A stretch of DNA of 64,000 bases from Sphingomonas changbaiensis NBRC 104936 (lineage in GTDB: Bacteria > Pseudomonadota > Alphaproteobacteria > Sphingomonadales > Sphingomonadaceae). A model generated the notes under the pieces. That model worked only from the letters and a program-made list of their open reading frames with translations. It did not search any database and was not told the DNA's origin. This document shows, one piece after another, positions 16,752 through 25,755 of the stretch. The position numbers and the translations under genes are program-made. Numbering within the stretch: the first letter of the stretch is position 1; each line of letters opens with the position of its first letter. The stretch is taken from NCBI RefSeq assembly GCF_000974765.1, contig NZ_BBWU01000028.1, positions 103,134-167,133 on the forward strand, written 5' to 3'.

Positions 16752-19700
16752 TCAGAACCGCAAGCGGGCACCGACGCGATAGGTGCGGCCCAGGGCATCA
16801 TAGGTCGACGGATAGATGTTGCCGCTGTTGAACGAGGCGGAACCGACGTCCTGGCCGGTGAAGGGCGGCTGCTTGTCGAACAGGTTTGCCACTGTGATCG
16901 TCATCGTCAGATTGTCGCCCACGCCGATCCGCGCGGCGAGGTCGAAATAGTCGGCCGAAGGCAGGAAGTTGAAATCATGCGTGCCGAAGGTGCCCGGTGC
17001 GGGGGCGCCCGGCAGGTTCGACTGGGTCCCCGGCACCGGACCCGAATAGGACGGGCCGTTGCCGTTCAGCACGTCGTCCGGCTCGTGCTGGACGGCGCTG
17101 ATGTGGCGCCACAGCAGCGACAGATCGACATTGTCGAAGGTGAGCGTGGTGCGCTGGGTCCAGCTGAACTCCGGCTGGATCGAGCCGACATCCGCGGCCG
17201 TGCCGGCCGGCGAGCCGCAGTTGCCGCTGAAGAAGCCGACGCATTCCCGGTTGAGCGAGATCGGCAGGTTGCTGGCGTTCGGATAGGCGGTCGCCTGGAA
17301 TTTCTGGCTGTGCGACCAGTTGCCGGCGAAGCTGAGCGCCAGCTTCGCGAAGCCCATATCCGTGTTGTAGTTCATCGTGACGTCGATGCCGTCGCTCTTC
17401 ACCTTGCCGAGGTTCGACAGCGGCAGGAACAGGCCCGGCGTATCGGTCGGGTCGCCGGCAAGACCGCCGGTCAGCGCGTTGCGGCGGATGACCGTGCAGG
17501 CGACGCTGGTCTCCGCCCCCGCGGCCGGGCTGAAATTACCGTTCGCGTCCGGGGCGCCGAAGCAGGCCTGGATGGCGTCGCCCGGCGTCGGCGCCGTGAT
17601 CGCCCGGTTGATCTTGATGTGGTAGTAATCGATCGAGGCGGAGAAGCCGGGCAGGAAGTCGGGCTGGAACACCACGCCGAAGGTGTAGCTGTTCGATTTT
17701 TCGGGCTTCAGCGTCAGCGATCCGCTGGCCGATGCATTGCCCTGGCCTGCGGTCGGCTGCGGGATCGAGCCGAGCGTGAACGCCGGAGCGCCCTGCGCGC
17801 GGCAGACTGCGGCCAGCGTGCCCGTCGGCGCCGGACGCACCACGTTGCCGTCATCGTCGATCGACGCGCACGGGTCGTTGGCGATCGTCGTCAGGCCGGT
17901 GACGAGCGGCGCGAACAGTTCGTTGATGTTCGGGGCCCGGACCGCGCGCGCGAAGTTGCCGCGGAACTTGATCGAATCGACCGGCTCCCAGCTCGCCCCG
18001 ACCTTCCAGGTCGTCGTGTTGAACTTGGGCCGGCTCGGCGCATCGACCGTGTAGTGCGAATAGCGGATACCGCCTTCCAGGGTCAGGTTCTTGAAGAACG
18101 GCTTGTCCTGCACGATCGGCGCGACGAGCTCGCCGAACGCTTCATAGACGTCGAATGCGCCATCGACGAGCGCGGTCGGCCCGCCGGAGCCGCCCAGGTC
18201 GCCGGAGCCGGAGAGCGTGTCGCCCCGCTGCAGCGCCGTATATTTGCGATACTCGCCGCCGACCGCGAAGCTGATCGCGTCCGACGCCCATGGCAGCACG
18301 GCACCGAAGTCGCCCGAAATCGTCGCGCGCGCCTGGGCCAGGCTGGTGCGATTCAGCGTGGTGCTCTCCGCGGAAAGGAAGTTCGCCATCGCAGGAGTGA
18401 TCGTGCCGAATACGTTGACGGGCACGCAGCCGTTGCTGGTGTCCTGGCAGATGAAGTTGCCGTTTGCATCCCGCGTCGTCAGCAGCCCCTGACGGAAGCG
18501 CGAGTTCAATGTGTAATTCTGGATGAACTGCGTGTTTTCGGATTCGCCGTAGGAGCCGAACACGTCCCAGTTGATGCTGTCGGTGATCGATCCACGGAAG
18601 CCGAGACGGTAGTCGAAAATCTGCGTCCTGAACTCGCTGATGCGGGGCCCGTTTTCGATCGCGCGGCGGGAGATCTGGGTGACGAATTCGCGGTAGTTCG
18701 GATCGTTCGGATCGGTTGCCGCCGCCGCCGCGGCGCACTGCGCAGGCGTCAGCGTCTGGACGCCGTCGGCGAGCGGGTCGAAGTCGCTGTTGGCGCAGAA
18801 GGTCGCACGCGCGGCAGCCGGCAGGAACGGGTTGCTGACCGGAACTTGCACGGCGATCCCGAACGCGCCCGACGGCGCGATGATCGTCTTCACGGTGTTC
18901 TTCGAGAACAGGCCGCGCGTGTACACCTCGATGCCGTCGGCGATTTGATAATTTGCCTGTCCGAAAATGTTGAAGCGCTGGAACGGCGTCTGGAAGATGT
19001 TGAACGGATTGAAATTGAACGCCGTGAATGCTGACTGAAGCGCGCCGGTCGTCGGGTTGACGGTCTGCAGCGGCAGGCCCGGCACCGAGAAGCGGGTCGG
19101 GAAGGTCGTGCCGGAGCCGGAGACATTGCCGGTGAAGGCGCTGATGTTGAACCGGCTGAAGTCGCGCGCGCCCTGCGTGACCGGATCGGCTTCCTGATAG
19201 CCGATCGAGAACGTCGCATTGCCGCGATTGTCGTCGAAGTTCGCGCCGATCGTCGTGTCGACACGGAAGACGTTGCCGTCGCCGCGCTCGGTGATCTGCT
19301 CGGATGCGGAGATTTCGAGGCCGGTGAAGTCCTTCTTGGTGATGAAGTTCACCACGCCGGAGACCGCGTCGGCACCATAGGTCGTCGATGCGCCGCCGGT
19401 CAGGACCTCGGTGCGCTCGATCAGCGCGAGCGGAATATTGTTCAAGTCGACACGGCCGAGCTGGTTCGACGGCGTGATGCGTACGCCGTCGAGCAGCACC
19501 AGGTTCCGGTTGGAGCCGAGGCCGCGCAGGTTGACGAACGATGCGCCGTTGTTGCCGTTGTTCACCGCCGAACCGGTCGACGGCACCACGCCCGGAACTT
19601 CGCGGAGCAGCTGCTCGGCGACGTTGGTCTGGCGCAGCTCCACCTCTTCCGACGTGGTCACGTTGACCGGCGTCGAGCGCTCGAGGTTCGGGTTGGTGAT

Positions 19701-19850
19701 CAGCGATCCGGTGACGACGATCGTGCCCTCGTCCGCGGGCGCAGCCTCGGCAGTCTGGTCCTGGGCGAAAGCCGGGGCGGCGCAGAGCGCGGCAGTCGCG
19801 GCGCTCAACGACAGAAGAGTCCGAAGCCGCGAAGTGGTGGCGGTAGGCAT
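16752..19850 (-). CDS. TonB-dependent outer-membrane receptor
   Basis: A 1032-residue receptor that takes up a large or scarce substrate across the outer membrane using TonB energy. It has a signal peptide ending AAPAFAQD, a TonB-box-like segment (EGTIVVTGS), a plug domain (QLLREVPGVVPSTG through TEVLTGGASTTYGADAVSGVVNFITKKDF), and a long beta-barrel ending RTYRVGARLRF with a terminal aromatic. The plug sequence 'NLRGLGSNRNLVLLDGVRITPSN' belongs to the large sphingomonad/Xanthomonas-type group often tied to carbohydrates or peptides. With the M1, M3 and S9 peptidases in the window, peptide uptake is possible but not shown. A clear terminator follows. Confidence 0.9.
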   Translation of the reverse strand: MPTATTSRLRTLLSLSAATAALCAAPAFAQDQTAEAAPADEGTIVVTGSLITNPNLERSTPVNVTTSEEVELRQTNVAEQLLREVPGVVPSTGSAVNNGNNGASFVNLRGLGSNRNLVLLDGVRITPSNQLGRVDLNNIPLALIERTEVLTGGASTTYGADAVSGVVNFITKKDFTGLEISASEQITERGDGNVFRVDTTIGANFDDNRGNATFSIGYQEADPVTQGARDFSRFNISAFTGNVSGSGTTFPTRFSVPGLPLQTVNPTTGALQSAFTAFNFNPFNIFQTPFQRFNIFGQANYQIADGIEVYTRGLFSKNTVKTIIAPSGAFGIAVQVPVSNPFLPAAARATFCANSDFDPLADGVQTLTPAQCAAAAAATDPNDPNYREFVTQISRRAIENGPRISEFRTQIFDYRLGFRGSITDSINWDVFGSYGESENTQFIQNYTLNSRFRQGLLTTRDANGNFICQDTSNGCVPVNVFGTITPAMANFLSAESTTLNRTSLAQARATISGDFGAVLPWASDAISFAVGGEYRKYTALQRGDTLSGSGDLGGSGGPTALVDGAFDVYEAFGELVAPIVQDKPFFKNLTLEGGIRYSHYTVDAPSRPKFNTTTWKVGASWEPVDSIKFRGNFARAVRAPNINELFAPLVTGLTTIANDPCASIDDDGNVVRPAPTGTLAAVCRAQGAPAFTLGSIPQPTAGQGNASASGSLTLKPEKSNSYTFGVVFQPDFLPGFSASIDYYHIKINRAITAPTPGDAIQACFGAPDANGNFSPAAGAETSVACTVIRRNALTGGLAGDPTDTPGLFLPLSNLGKVKSDGIDVTMNYNTDMGFAKLALSFAGNWSHSQKFQATAYPNASNLPISLNRECVGFFSGNCGSPAGTAADVGSIQPEFSWTQRTTLTFDNVDLSLLWRHISAVQHEPDDVLNGNGPSYSGPVPGTQSNLPGAPAPGTFGTHDFNFLPSADYFDLAARIGVGDNLTMTITVANLFDKQPPFTGQDVGSASFNSGNIYPSTYDALGRTYRVGARLRF

Positions 19851-20100
19851 GGAAAAATCCCCTTTTTCTTGCTGCGCGCTGGCAGTGCAGGTTCGGGGTA
19901 GCGGGCGGCCTTGGGGAGGAAAGAACCAGACTTGGACGGCCGATGGGTCCAGTTTGAACGGCCCGAAAAGCCGTCATGCGCGCGAACTGATAATTCCTTT
20001 CTTTTCAGCTCCATAGCCTCTCCGCATAGCGAGGTTGGGCCGACGAACGCCGGGCCCGGAAACGGCCGGAAATCGCTGATCGGATGCTTTTGCCGCGGCC

Positions 20101-20120
20101 GTGTTGCAACACTGCAACAC
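20101..20120. promoter_or_regulatory. Perfect 8-bp inverted repeat, possible operator
   Basis: The sequence is GTGTTGCAACACTGCAACAC, with eight-base arms around ACAC and no T run on either side, so a terminator is unlikely. It lies nine bases beyond the stop of the TetR-MucR gene and about 250 bases upstream of the TonB-dependent receptor start. That would suit a regulatory site for the receptor or the end of the regulator operon. The rest of the 19851-20128 gap shows no gene. Confidence 0.35.
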
Positions 20121-20128
20121 CCGCGAAA

Positions 20129-20983
20129 TCAGGCGGCTGCGGCGCAGCCTGCGCTGCCGCGGCGGACGCCGAAGCCGGCGCTGATCGCCAGCGCGCGCCG
20201 CCGCTCGGAATAGCTCGCCGCCACCATCGGATAATCGTCGCCAAGGTCGAAGCAGCGGCGGTAATCGGCCGGCGTCATGCCGTACCGGGCGATGTGGCGG
20301 GTCAGCGAGCGATAGGGCCGGCCGTCAATCATCGACAGGATGTGATCGTCCGACGCAAGCGACTCCTCGACCGAAACGGCGGGCGGGAAGCCTCCCTTCA
20401 GCCCGCGCCGTGCCTGCTGCCGCGCGATCGACTGGAGCGCGCCGGGTGTCAGATAGGCGGCGATGTAGATCAGCGACATCAGCTCGCCCAGCTCCGCCTC
20501 GGCCGGCGGGCCGCTCCGGCCTTGCGCGATCACCGTCAGGCAGGCCGCGACCATGACCAGCGCGCAGGTGTCGCCGCCGCGCGCGCAGCCATGCTGGCGC
20601 AACCGCGCATGCACGATCGCGGTCAGCTTGGTGCGCACCCGCGCATTTGCCTTGGCATGGTTGAGGGCGTCGACCAGGCCCGGCACGGCCCAGAGCCGGC
20701 CGAAGGCATCGACGAACCCGGCCGCATTGCCCCTGAGCGCCGCATCGAACGCCGTCTCGAAGACCGGCAGCGCGACCGCCCACAGCGTCTCCACCGGATC
20801 AGCGTAGAGGCGATAGAAGGTGGAGCGCGCAATCGCGCAGCCGTCGGCGATGTCGGCGACGGAGATGTGATGAAAGGGCCGTTCCGCCAGCAGTTCCAGG
20901 AATTTGGCTTCGATGCGGGCGGCGGTCGTCAGGGTGCGGCCCTTGCGGCCCCTCACGCGGAACACCTGCTCGGACGCGTACAT
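20129..20983 (-). CDS. Regulator with TetR-type HTH fused to a MucR/Ros-like domain
   Basis: A 284-residue protein with two parts. Residues about 15-70 form a TetR HTH (RIEAKFLELLAERPFHHISV, then ADIADGCAIARSTFYRLYAD), followed by a helical region. The last 85 or so residues match the MucR/Ros family: PPAVSVEESLASDDHI, YRSLTRHIARYGMTPADYRR, then DLGDDYPMVAASYSERRRAL. The zinc ligands are partly lost: the usual Cys of the 'IVCLEDG' segment is Ser (ILSMIDG) and the final His is missing. The start at 20983 has AAGGAGG seven bases upstream and lies inside the 3' end of the MocR gene, so the pair is coupled. I know of no characterised TetR-MucR fusion. Confidence 0.75.
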   Translation of the reverse strand: MYASEQVFRVRGRKGRTLTTAARIEAKFLELLAERPFHHISVADIADGCAIARSTFYRLYADPVETLWAVALPVFETAFDAALRGNAAGFVDAFGRLWAVPGLVDALNHAKANARVRTKLTAIVHARLRQHGCARGGDTCALVMVAACLTVIAQGRSGPPAEAELGELMSLIYIAAYLTPGALQSIARQQARRGLKGGFPPAVSVEESLASDDHILSMIDGRPYRSLTRHIARYGMTPADYRRCFDLGDDYPMVAASYSERRRALAISAGFGVRRGSAGCAAAA

Positions 20984-22395
20984 GATATGCCTCCTTCCGA
21001 AATGACGGCAGCGAGCCGCGGGCCTTCGAGGCGGATCGCCTCGGGCGTCGCGCCCAGGCCGAGCAGCAGCGCGGAATCGGCCCCGCGCTCGACCATGAGG
21101 TCGCCGGCGGCCGCGCCACCCAGCCGGGCCGCCGCCAGCCGTGCTGCGACCGCGGAGGCGCGACCGGCCCCGACATTCACCACCAGATGCAACCCCGCGC
21201 GGTTGACGCTGGCAGGGTCGACGATGCCGGCAAGCGCCTCGATCAGCGCCGCCCGCCGTTCGACATAGGCCTGCCGCCGGCGGCGCAGATGGCGCGCGAA
21301 ATGCCCCTCGGCGATGAACGCGCGCAGCGCCAATTGCGAGGCCAGGCTCGCCCGCCCGCCGACGATTCCGTGGGCAGTGCGCAAACGCTCGGCCAATGCG
21401 GGCGGCGCAACCAGGAACGCGACGCACAGGCCCGGGAAAAGGATGCGATTGAAGCTGCCGACCAGCAGCACGCGCGCGCCGTCCTCCACCGCGAGCGGCG
21501 GCGGCGGCGGCGCCTCGTCGAACCAGAGCTCGGAATCGCGGTCGTCCTCGACGATCCAGCCATCCTGCTCCCGCGCCCAGCCGAGCAGCCATGCGCGCGT
21601 TCCGCTGTCGAGCGAGGTGCAGGTCGGGAACGAGACCGCGGGCGCAACGCAGGCGAGCCGGGCCAGGCGTTCCGTTCCGCCCTGGCCGATCGTCTGCAAG
21701 CGTGCGCCGCGCGCGGCCAGCAGCTGGCGGACCGCGGGTCGGCTCGCATCCTCGACCAAAGCGGTGTCGCCGGCCCGCAACAGCGCCGCTGCGGCAAGGT
21801 CGATCGCGGCCGTCGCGGTGGGGACGATCAGGATCTGGTCCGGATGGCACCGCAGCCCGCGCGGCGCGCAGACCAGCCGCGCGATCGTCTCGCGCAGGCC
21901 AGCGTCCCCGGCCGGATCGGCGCTGGCGAGGCGCTGCGGCTCGATCTCGGCCCAGGCGCGCGCCTGCAATTGTTTCCAGATCTGGGCCGGAAACAGGTCG
22001 GCTGCCGGCCGCTGCAACGCGAACGGCGGCAGCTCGACCGCATCGCGTGCGCTCGTCTGCGGCAGCGCGGACGAAGCAACGGCCGGTCCGGCCGACACAT
22101 AGACGCCCGACCGGCTGCGCGATTCCGCCCATCCGTCGGCGACCAGCTGTTCCACCGCCAGGATCGCGGTGTTGCGGGACACGCGCAGATCGGCCGCCAG
22201 CGTGCGCGACGAAGGCAGTCGCGTGCCCGGCGGCCAGACCCCGTCGAGAATGAAGGCGCGCAGCCGCTTATAGAGTCCCTGGTAAAGCCCGCCCTGCGGT
22301 TCGGGGGCAAGGTCGGCCGGCAGGAAGGCAGGTGCGCGGGATCGCCCGAGCCCTTCCATCTCCCGCATGGCCAACGCGCCACTCACGTCCGACAC
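20953..22395 (-). CDS. MocR-type GntR/aminotransferase-fold regulator, PLP lysine apparently missing
   Basis: A 480-residue protein. The N-terminal GntR winged helix is clear (LYKRLRAFILDGVWPPGTRL, then PSSRTLAADLRVSRNTAILAVEQL), followed by a class-I aminotransferase-like fold. In MocR proteins such as PdxR and GabR a lysine in G-[TS]-F-S-K-x-L binds PLP. Here the equivalent reads VGSFNRILFPGL, with Arg in the lysine position. Other PLP-site positions are also altered: EDDRDSELWF replaces EDDYDSEFRY, and VEDASRP replaces VEDPGYP. It may sense a ligand without PLP. The GTG at 22395 is used; a GTG at 22386 and an ATG at 22368 are alternatives. It overlaps the next gene by 31 bases. Confidence 0.85.
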   Translation of the reverse strand: MSDVSGALAMREMEGLGRSRAPAFLPADLAPEPQGGLYQGLYKRLRAFILDGVWPPGTRLPSSRTLAADLRVSRNTAILAVEQLVADGWAESRSRSGVYVSAGPAVASSALPQTSARDAVELPPFALQRPAADLFPAQIWKQLQARAWAEIEPQRLASADPAGDAGLRETIARLVCAPRGLRCHPDQILIVPTATAAIDLAAAALLRAGDTALVEDASRPAVRQLLAARGARLQTIGQGGTERLARLACVAPAVSFPTCTSLDSGTRAWLLGWAREQDGWIVEDDRDSELWFDEAPPPPPLAVEDGARVLLVGSFNRILFPGLCVAFLVAPPALAERLRTAHGIVGGRASLASQLALRAFIAEGHFARHLRRRRQAYVERRAALIEALAGIVDPASVNRAGLHLVVNVGAGRASAVAARLAAARLGGAAAGDLMVERGADSALLLGLGATPEAIRLEGPRLAAVISEGGISCTRPSRCSA

Positions 22396-22560
22396 CCCTT
22401 ATGCCGTCGCTCCGGGTGTAAGAGTGATGCGACAGAGGCCCGAACTGTAGCGTGGCTTCGATCAACCGCGATTCGGCGCTGACGAAAATTGGCGGGATTC
22501 TGCGAATGGCGAATGGCGACGGACGAACGGCTCTCGACTTAGCCTTCGTGCGGTGTCGTT

Positions 22561-23655
22561 ATGCGGTTCATGGACCAGCCTGCTGCCTCCCAGATGGTCT
22601 CGTCGCGAGAATCGGACGCCCGAATCACGCGCGCGGGCCTCAAGCTCAGTCTGATCTATTGGCTGGTTCTGCTGGCCGTGCTGACCGGGCTCGGCGCCGT
22701 GAACAGCATGGGCAGCTGGGGCGTATCCGCAATCCGCTGCCTGATGACGGCGTTCGCGGTGGCGATGAGCTGGCTGATCATCCTGCTCGTCACGCACAAC
22801 CGAAGCCCCGCCTTCTCGGTCAAGGCGATCCTGGTCTGCGCCGCGGCCGTGGTGGTCGCGACCGTTCATGCGCTGGTCGCGTTTTTCGCCTTCAGATTTG
22901 TGGATATGAACCCGACGCCGATGAAGCTGGGCGACATGCTCAGCAACATCCTGTTCTGGATCGGCGCGTATCTCAGCTGGTCGGCGCTGTTCCTGGCGCA
23001 GCAATACAGCGCCGAAGTGATCGACCGCGAGCGTCAGCTGTCGGAGCTTCGCGCCCAGGCCTATGGCGCGCAGATGCGGGCGCTCCGCTACCAGATCAAT
23101 CCGCACTTCCTGTTCAACACGCTGAACGCGCTTGCGACGCTGATCGAGGAACGGGATGTCGGCCCGGCCGAGCGGATGGTGCTGTCGCTGTCGGGGTTCC
23201 TGCGCTCCACGCTGGCGCTTGACCCGATGCAAGATATCACGCTGGGCGAAGAGCTGGACATCCAGAGCCGCTATCTGGACATCGAACGCGAGCGGTTCTC
23301 CGACCGGCTGACGGTGGACATCGACGTGCCGGCCGAGCTTCACCGCGCCAAGGTGCCGAGCCTGATCCTGCAGCCGCTGGTCGAAAATGCCGTGAAGCAC
23401 GGCGTCGGGGCCGTCGACGGCGCGGTCCGGATCCGGATCAGCGCGGGCGCGGACCGCAACATCCTGGGCATTCACATCGACAATGATGCGCCGGAACGGC
23501 CCAGGCCCTCCACGGGCACCGGGCTCGGCCTCAAGAACGTCGCCGAGCGCCTCTCAACCCGGTTCGGCGACGCGGGGCGGCTGGATGGCGGCCGCACGGC
23601 CGACGGGCGGTTCCGCGCGACCGTGTCGCTGCCGCTGAGGTTCACGCCGGGATGA
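22561..23655 (+). CDS. LytS/YehU-type membrane histidine kinase
   Basis: A 364-residue kinase with four hydrophobic segments (LSLIYWLVLLAVLTGL, CLMTAFAVAMSWLIILLV, ILVCAAAVVVATVHALVAFF, ILFWIGAYLSWSALFL), a short coiled linker and a His_kinase domain with QINPHFLFNTLNALATL. The ATP-binding part follows (LQPLVENAVKHGVG, GTGLGLKNVAERL). The 3' end overlaps the response regulator gene by ATGA, so the two make a LytS/LytTR two-component system. The signal is unknown; the sensor is only the membrane region. It is divergent from the MocR-type gene. Confidence 0.9.
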   Translation: MRFMDQPAASQMVSSRESDARITRAGLKLSLIYWLVLLAVLTGLGAVNSMGSWGVSAIRCLMTAFAVAMSWLIILLVTHNRSPAFSVKAILVCAAAVVVATVHALVAFFAFRFVDMNPTPMKLGDMLSNILFWIGAYLSWSALFLAQQYSAEVIDRERQLSELRAQAYGAQMRALRYQINPHFLFNTLNALATLIEERDVGPAERMVLSLSGFLRSTLALDPMQDITLGEELDIQSRYLDIERERFSDRLTVDIDVPAELHRAKVPSLILQPLVENAVKHGVGAVDGAVRIRISAGADRNILGIHIDNDAPERPRPSTGTGLGLKNVAERLSTRFGDAGRLDGGRTADGRFRATVSLPLRFTPG

Positions 23656-24422
23656 TCCGGGCGCTGATCCTCGATGACGAGCCGCTGGCGCGCCGCCGCA
23701 TCCGGCGCGCCCTCGCCACCGTGGATCGGATCGCCGTGGTCGGCGAAGCCGGCAACATCCGCGAAGGCCGCGCGCTGATCGCCGAACACGCGCCCAACCT
23801 GCTGCTGCTGGACGTTCAGATGCCGAACGGCAGCGGTTTCGATCTGCTGGCGGAGCTGGAAGGTTCGGCGCCGGCGATCGTTTTCGTCACGGCTTTCGAT
23901 CAATATGCGATCGCCGCCTTCGAAGCGCACGCGGTCGATTATGTGCTGAAGCCGGTCGCGTTCGACCGCCTCGCGCTCGCCGTCGAGCGCGCCCGCGGCG
24001 TGATTGCCCGGCAGGAACAGGAACAGCAATTGACGGAGCTGCGCACCGTGGTGGCGGCGTTGCGCGGCGAACTGAGAGAGCGGGCCGATGCCGACGCCTG
24101 CTTCTGGGTTACCTCACGTGGCGAGACCTTCCGTGTGCCCGCCATCGATATCGTCTGGATCCAGGCGGAGCGCGACTATGTGCGCCTGCACACCGGCCAG
24201 CGCTCATTCCTTTATCACGAGAGCCTGGCCGCCATGACCGAACGGCTCGATCCGGCCAGCTTCATCCGCGTGCATCGCAGCGCCGTCATCCATCGCCGCC
24301 GGTTGCACAGCTTTCGGCGCGGCCCGTTCGCGTCGCTGACGGCTGTCCTGGACGACGGGACCGAAGTTCGGGTGGGGCGCACCTACGAACGAGTGATCCG
24401 CAGCGCACTCAGGGAAGACTAG
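23652..24422 (+). CDS. LytTR-family response regulator
   Basis: A 256-residue regulator with a receiver domain (MIRALILDDEPLARRRIRRAL, phospho-acceptor Asp in LLLLDVQMPNGSG, Lys in VLKPV) and a C-terminal LytTR DNA-binding domain (FWVTSRGETFRVPAIDIVWI, then FIRVHRSAVIHRRRL). LytTR proteins bind paired direct repeats upstream of target genes. It is translated in an ATGA overlap with its kinase. A family A repeat follows immediately. It may also serve the orphan kinase at 3839-4933. Confidence 0.92.
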   Translation: MIRALILDDEPLARRRIRRALATVDRIAVVGEAGNIREGRALIAEHAPNLLLLDVQMPNGSGFDLLAELEGSAPAIVFVTAFDQYAIAAFEAHAVDYVLKPVAFDRLALAVERARGVIARQEQEQQLTELRTVVAALRGELRERADADACFWVTSRGETFRVPAIDIVWIQAERDYVRLHTGQRSFLYHESLAAMTERLDPASFIRVHRSAVIHRRRLHSFRRGPFASLTAVLDDGTEVRVGRTYERVIRSALRED

Positions 24423-24439
24423 GCTGTATCGACATTCAG

Positions 24440-24578
24440 CAATCCTCCCCTTCGAGGGGAGGTGGCAGCCCGAAGGGCTGACGGAGGGGTGTCAGCGATT
24501 GAGAATGAATCTCCAGCGCCGACACCCCTCCACCACCCGGCTGCGCCGGGCGGTCCCCCTCCCCTCTAAGGGGAGGAT
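24440..24578. repeat. GC-rich intergenic repeat, family A (copy 2)
   Basis: Same plan as the copy at 4934: TCCTCCCCTTCGAGGGGAGG, then GCAGCCCGAAGGGCTG, then GAGGGGTGTCAGCG. On the right are ACACCCCTCCACC, the hairpin CCCGGCTGCGCCGGG and CCCTCCCCTCTAAGGGGAGG. It sits between the convergent LytTR regulator and a small minus-strand gene. About 60 further bases before that gene hold nothing recognisable. Confidence 0.88.
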
Positions 24579-24642
24579 TTGACGCTCGTCTGCGCCCTCA
24601 AATGCGTAATATCGACACGCTCTAGGTCGAGGACTCAATAGC

Positions 24643-24822
24643 CTAGGCCGCGATTCCCGTCGTGGGGGGCACCGCCTGCATGCCATGGCGGAGCCGCTGG
24701 GCCCGCTCCTCGAGCTCGCGCGCCAGGTCTTCGAGCGCACGGATGTCGTCGCGGTTGGACAGTCCCCCCGCGAGCATGCGGCACCGGCGTGCCTGTGCGT
24801 GCAATTCATCCAGCTCGGCCAT
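24643..24822 (-). CDS. Small conserved helical protein, 59 residues
   Basis: The frame starts MAELDELHAQARRCRMLAGG and continues with LSNRDDIRALEDLARELEER and AQRLRHGM. This is an amphipathic helical pattern with the ARRCR.LA.GL.....I..L..LA.E.E.RA signature that I recognise from small sphingomonad proteins of unknown function. It is too short for common cut-offs. It lies 72 bases downstream of the FixJ-type regulator on the same strand and may be co-transcribed with it. No clear ribosome site is seen before the ATG. Confidence 0.6.
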   Translation of the reverse strand: MAELDELHAQARRCRMLAGGLSNRDDIRALEDLARELEERAQRLRHGMQAVPPTTGIAA

Positions 24823-24894
24823 GCGGCAAGGAAAGCCGATCCCGACCCGCGCCGCTACTGGCCGCGCGACGAAGCGGCGGATTGTTTCGACGAG

Positions 24895-25572
24895 TCAGTG
24901 AAGATCGGCCGGCTGGGCCAGGTCGATGCCCGCGCGAAAAGCCAGCCGCAGCGCCTCCGGCAGCGTGCGGACGCCCAGCCGGTCGAACATGGTCGCGCGG
25001 TGCATCTCGACGGTGCGGACGCTCAGGTCGAGCGCGATGGCCACTTCCTTGTTCGATTTCCCTTCGGACAGCAGCGCGAGCACGTCCCGCTCGCGCGGCG
25101 TCAGCGCTTCCATCTGCTGCTCCGCCTCGCGCCGCTCGCGCTCCTCCTCGGCATCGCGGGACAGCATCGCGAAGCCCCGCTCCAGCGCGGCGATCAGCAC
25201 CGGTTCCTCGAACGGCTTTTCCAGGAAATCGATCGCGCCCAGCTTCATCGCCCGTACCGCCGTGCCGATATCGCCGTGGCCGGTCATCAGGATTACCGGC
25301 AGCCGCCGCAGCCGCGTCCTGAGCCGCTCGATCACGGTCAGCCCGTCGAGCTCGGGCATGCGCATGTCCAGCAGCACGCAACCGGGCGGCAGATCGCGCG
25401 CTTCGGCCAGGAAATCCTCTCCGTTCAGATAGGGCCGCGGGCGAAATCCGGCGGCCTTCAGGAAAAAGCCCAGCGACCGGCGCACTTCGCTCTCGTCGTC
25501 CAGCACATAGACGATCCGCTCCGACGTGCTCTCATGGCCCGAGACTGGGGCCGGTCCTGGCTTCAACATCAT
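24895..25572 (-). CDS. FixJ-type response regulator
   Basis: A 225-residue response regulator. The receiver domain (IVYVLDDESEVRRSLGFFLK, phosphorylated Asp in CVLLDMRMPELDG, Lys in FLEKPF) is joined by a charged helix (SRDAEEERERREAEQQME) to a LuxR-type HTH (LTPRERDVLALLSEGKSNKE, then VAIALDLSVRTVEMHRATMF). The FixJ/TodR branch usually pairs with a PAS-type soluble kinase. The nearest such kinase is at 26126-27331, separated by a BLUF gene on the other strand. The 25573-25755 gap must hold promoters for this gene and the BLUF gene; no clear motif was identified. Confidence 0.9.
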   Translation of the reverse strand: MMLKPGPAPVSGHESTSERIVYVLDDESEVRRSLGFFLKAAGFRPRPYLNGEDFLAEARDLPPGCVLLDMRMPELDGLTVIERLRTRLRRLPVILMTGHGDIGTAVRAMKLGAIDFLEKPFEEPVLIAALERGFAMLSRDAEEERERREAEQQMEALTPRERDVLALLSEGKSNKEVAIALDLSVRTVEMHRATMFDRLGVRTLPEALRLAFRAGIDLAQPADLH

Positions 25573-25755
25573 GACGGCTACACCCGCCGCTTCGGATACC
25601 GGTCAACCAGCGATTGCGCCGGACGGTTCCTTTGACCGCCACCCATGACCATTTCGTCGGCCCGCGCGTTGGACCGTAGCAATACGGTGGCGATTTTTGC
25701 GAAGCGCTGAGGTCCGGCCGGTAGCAGCGCCCGCCCGCTACAGGAAAGGTCGCGC

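Noticed and set aside
16635..19034. Plus-strand open frame of 799 codons opposite the TonB-dependent receptor
   Set aside because: It is a codon-bias shadow of the receptor gene and starts inside an intergenic repeat. No recognisable domain.
20984..22132. Extension of the TetR-MucR frame far upstream (667 codons)
   Set aside because: The upstream part is a shadow of the MocR-type gene. The strong AAGGAGG site before 20983 marks the true start.
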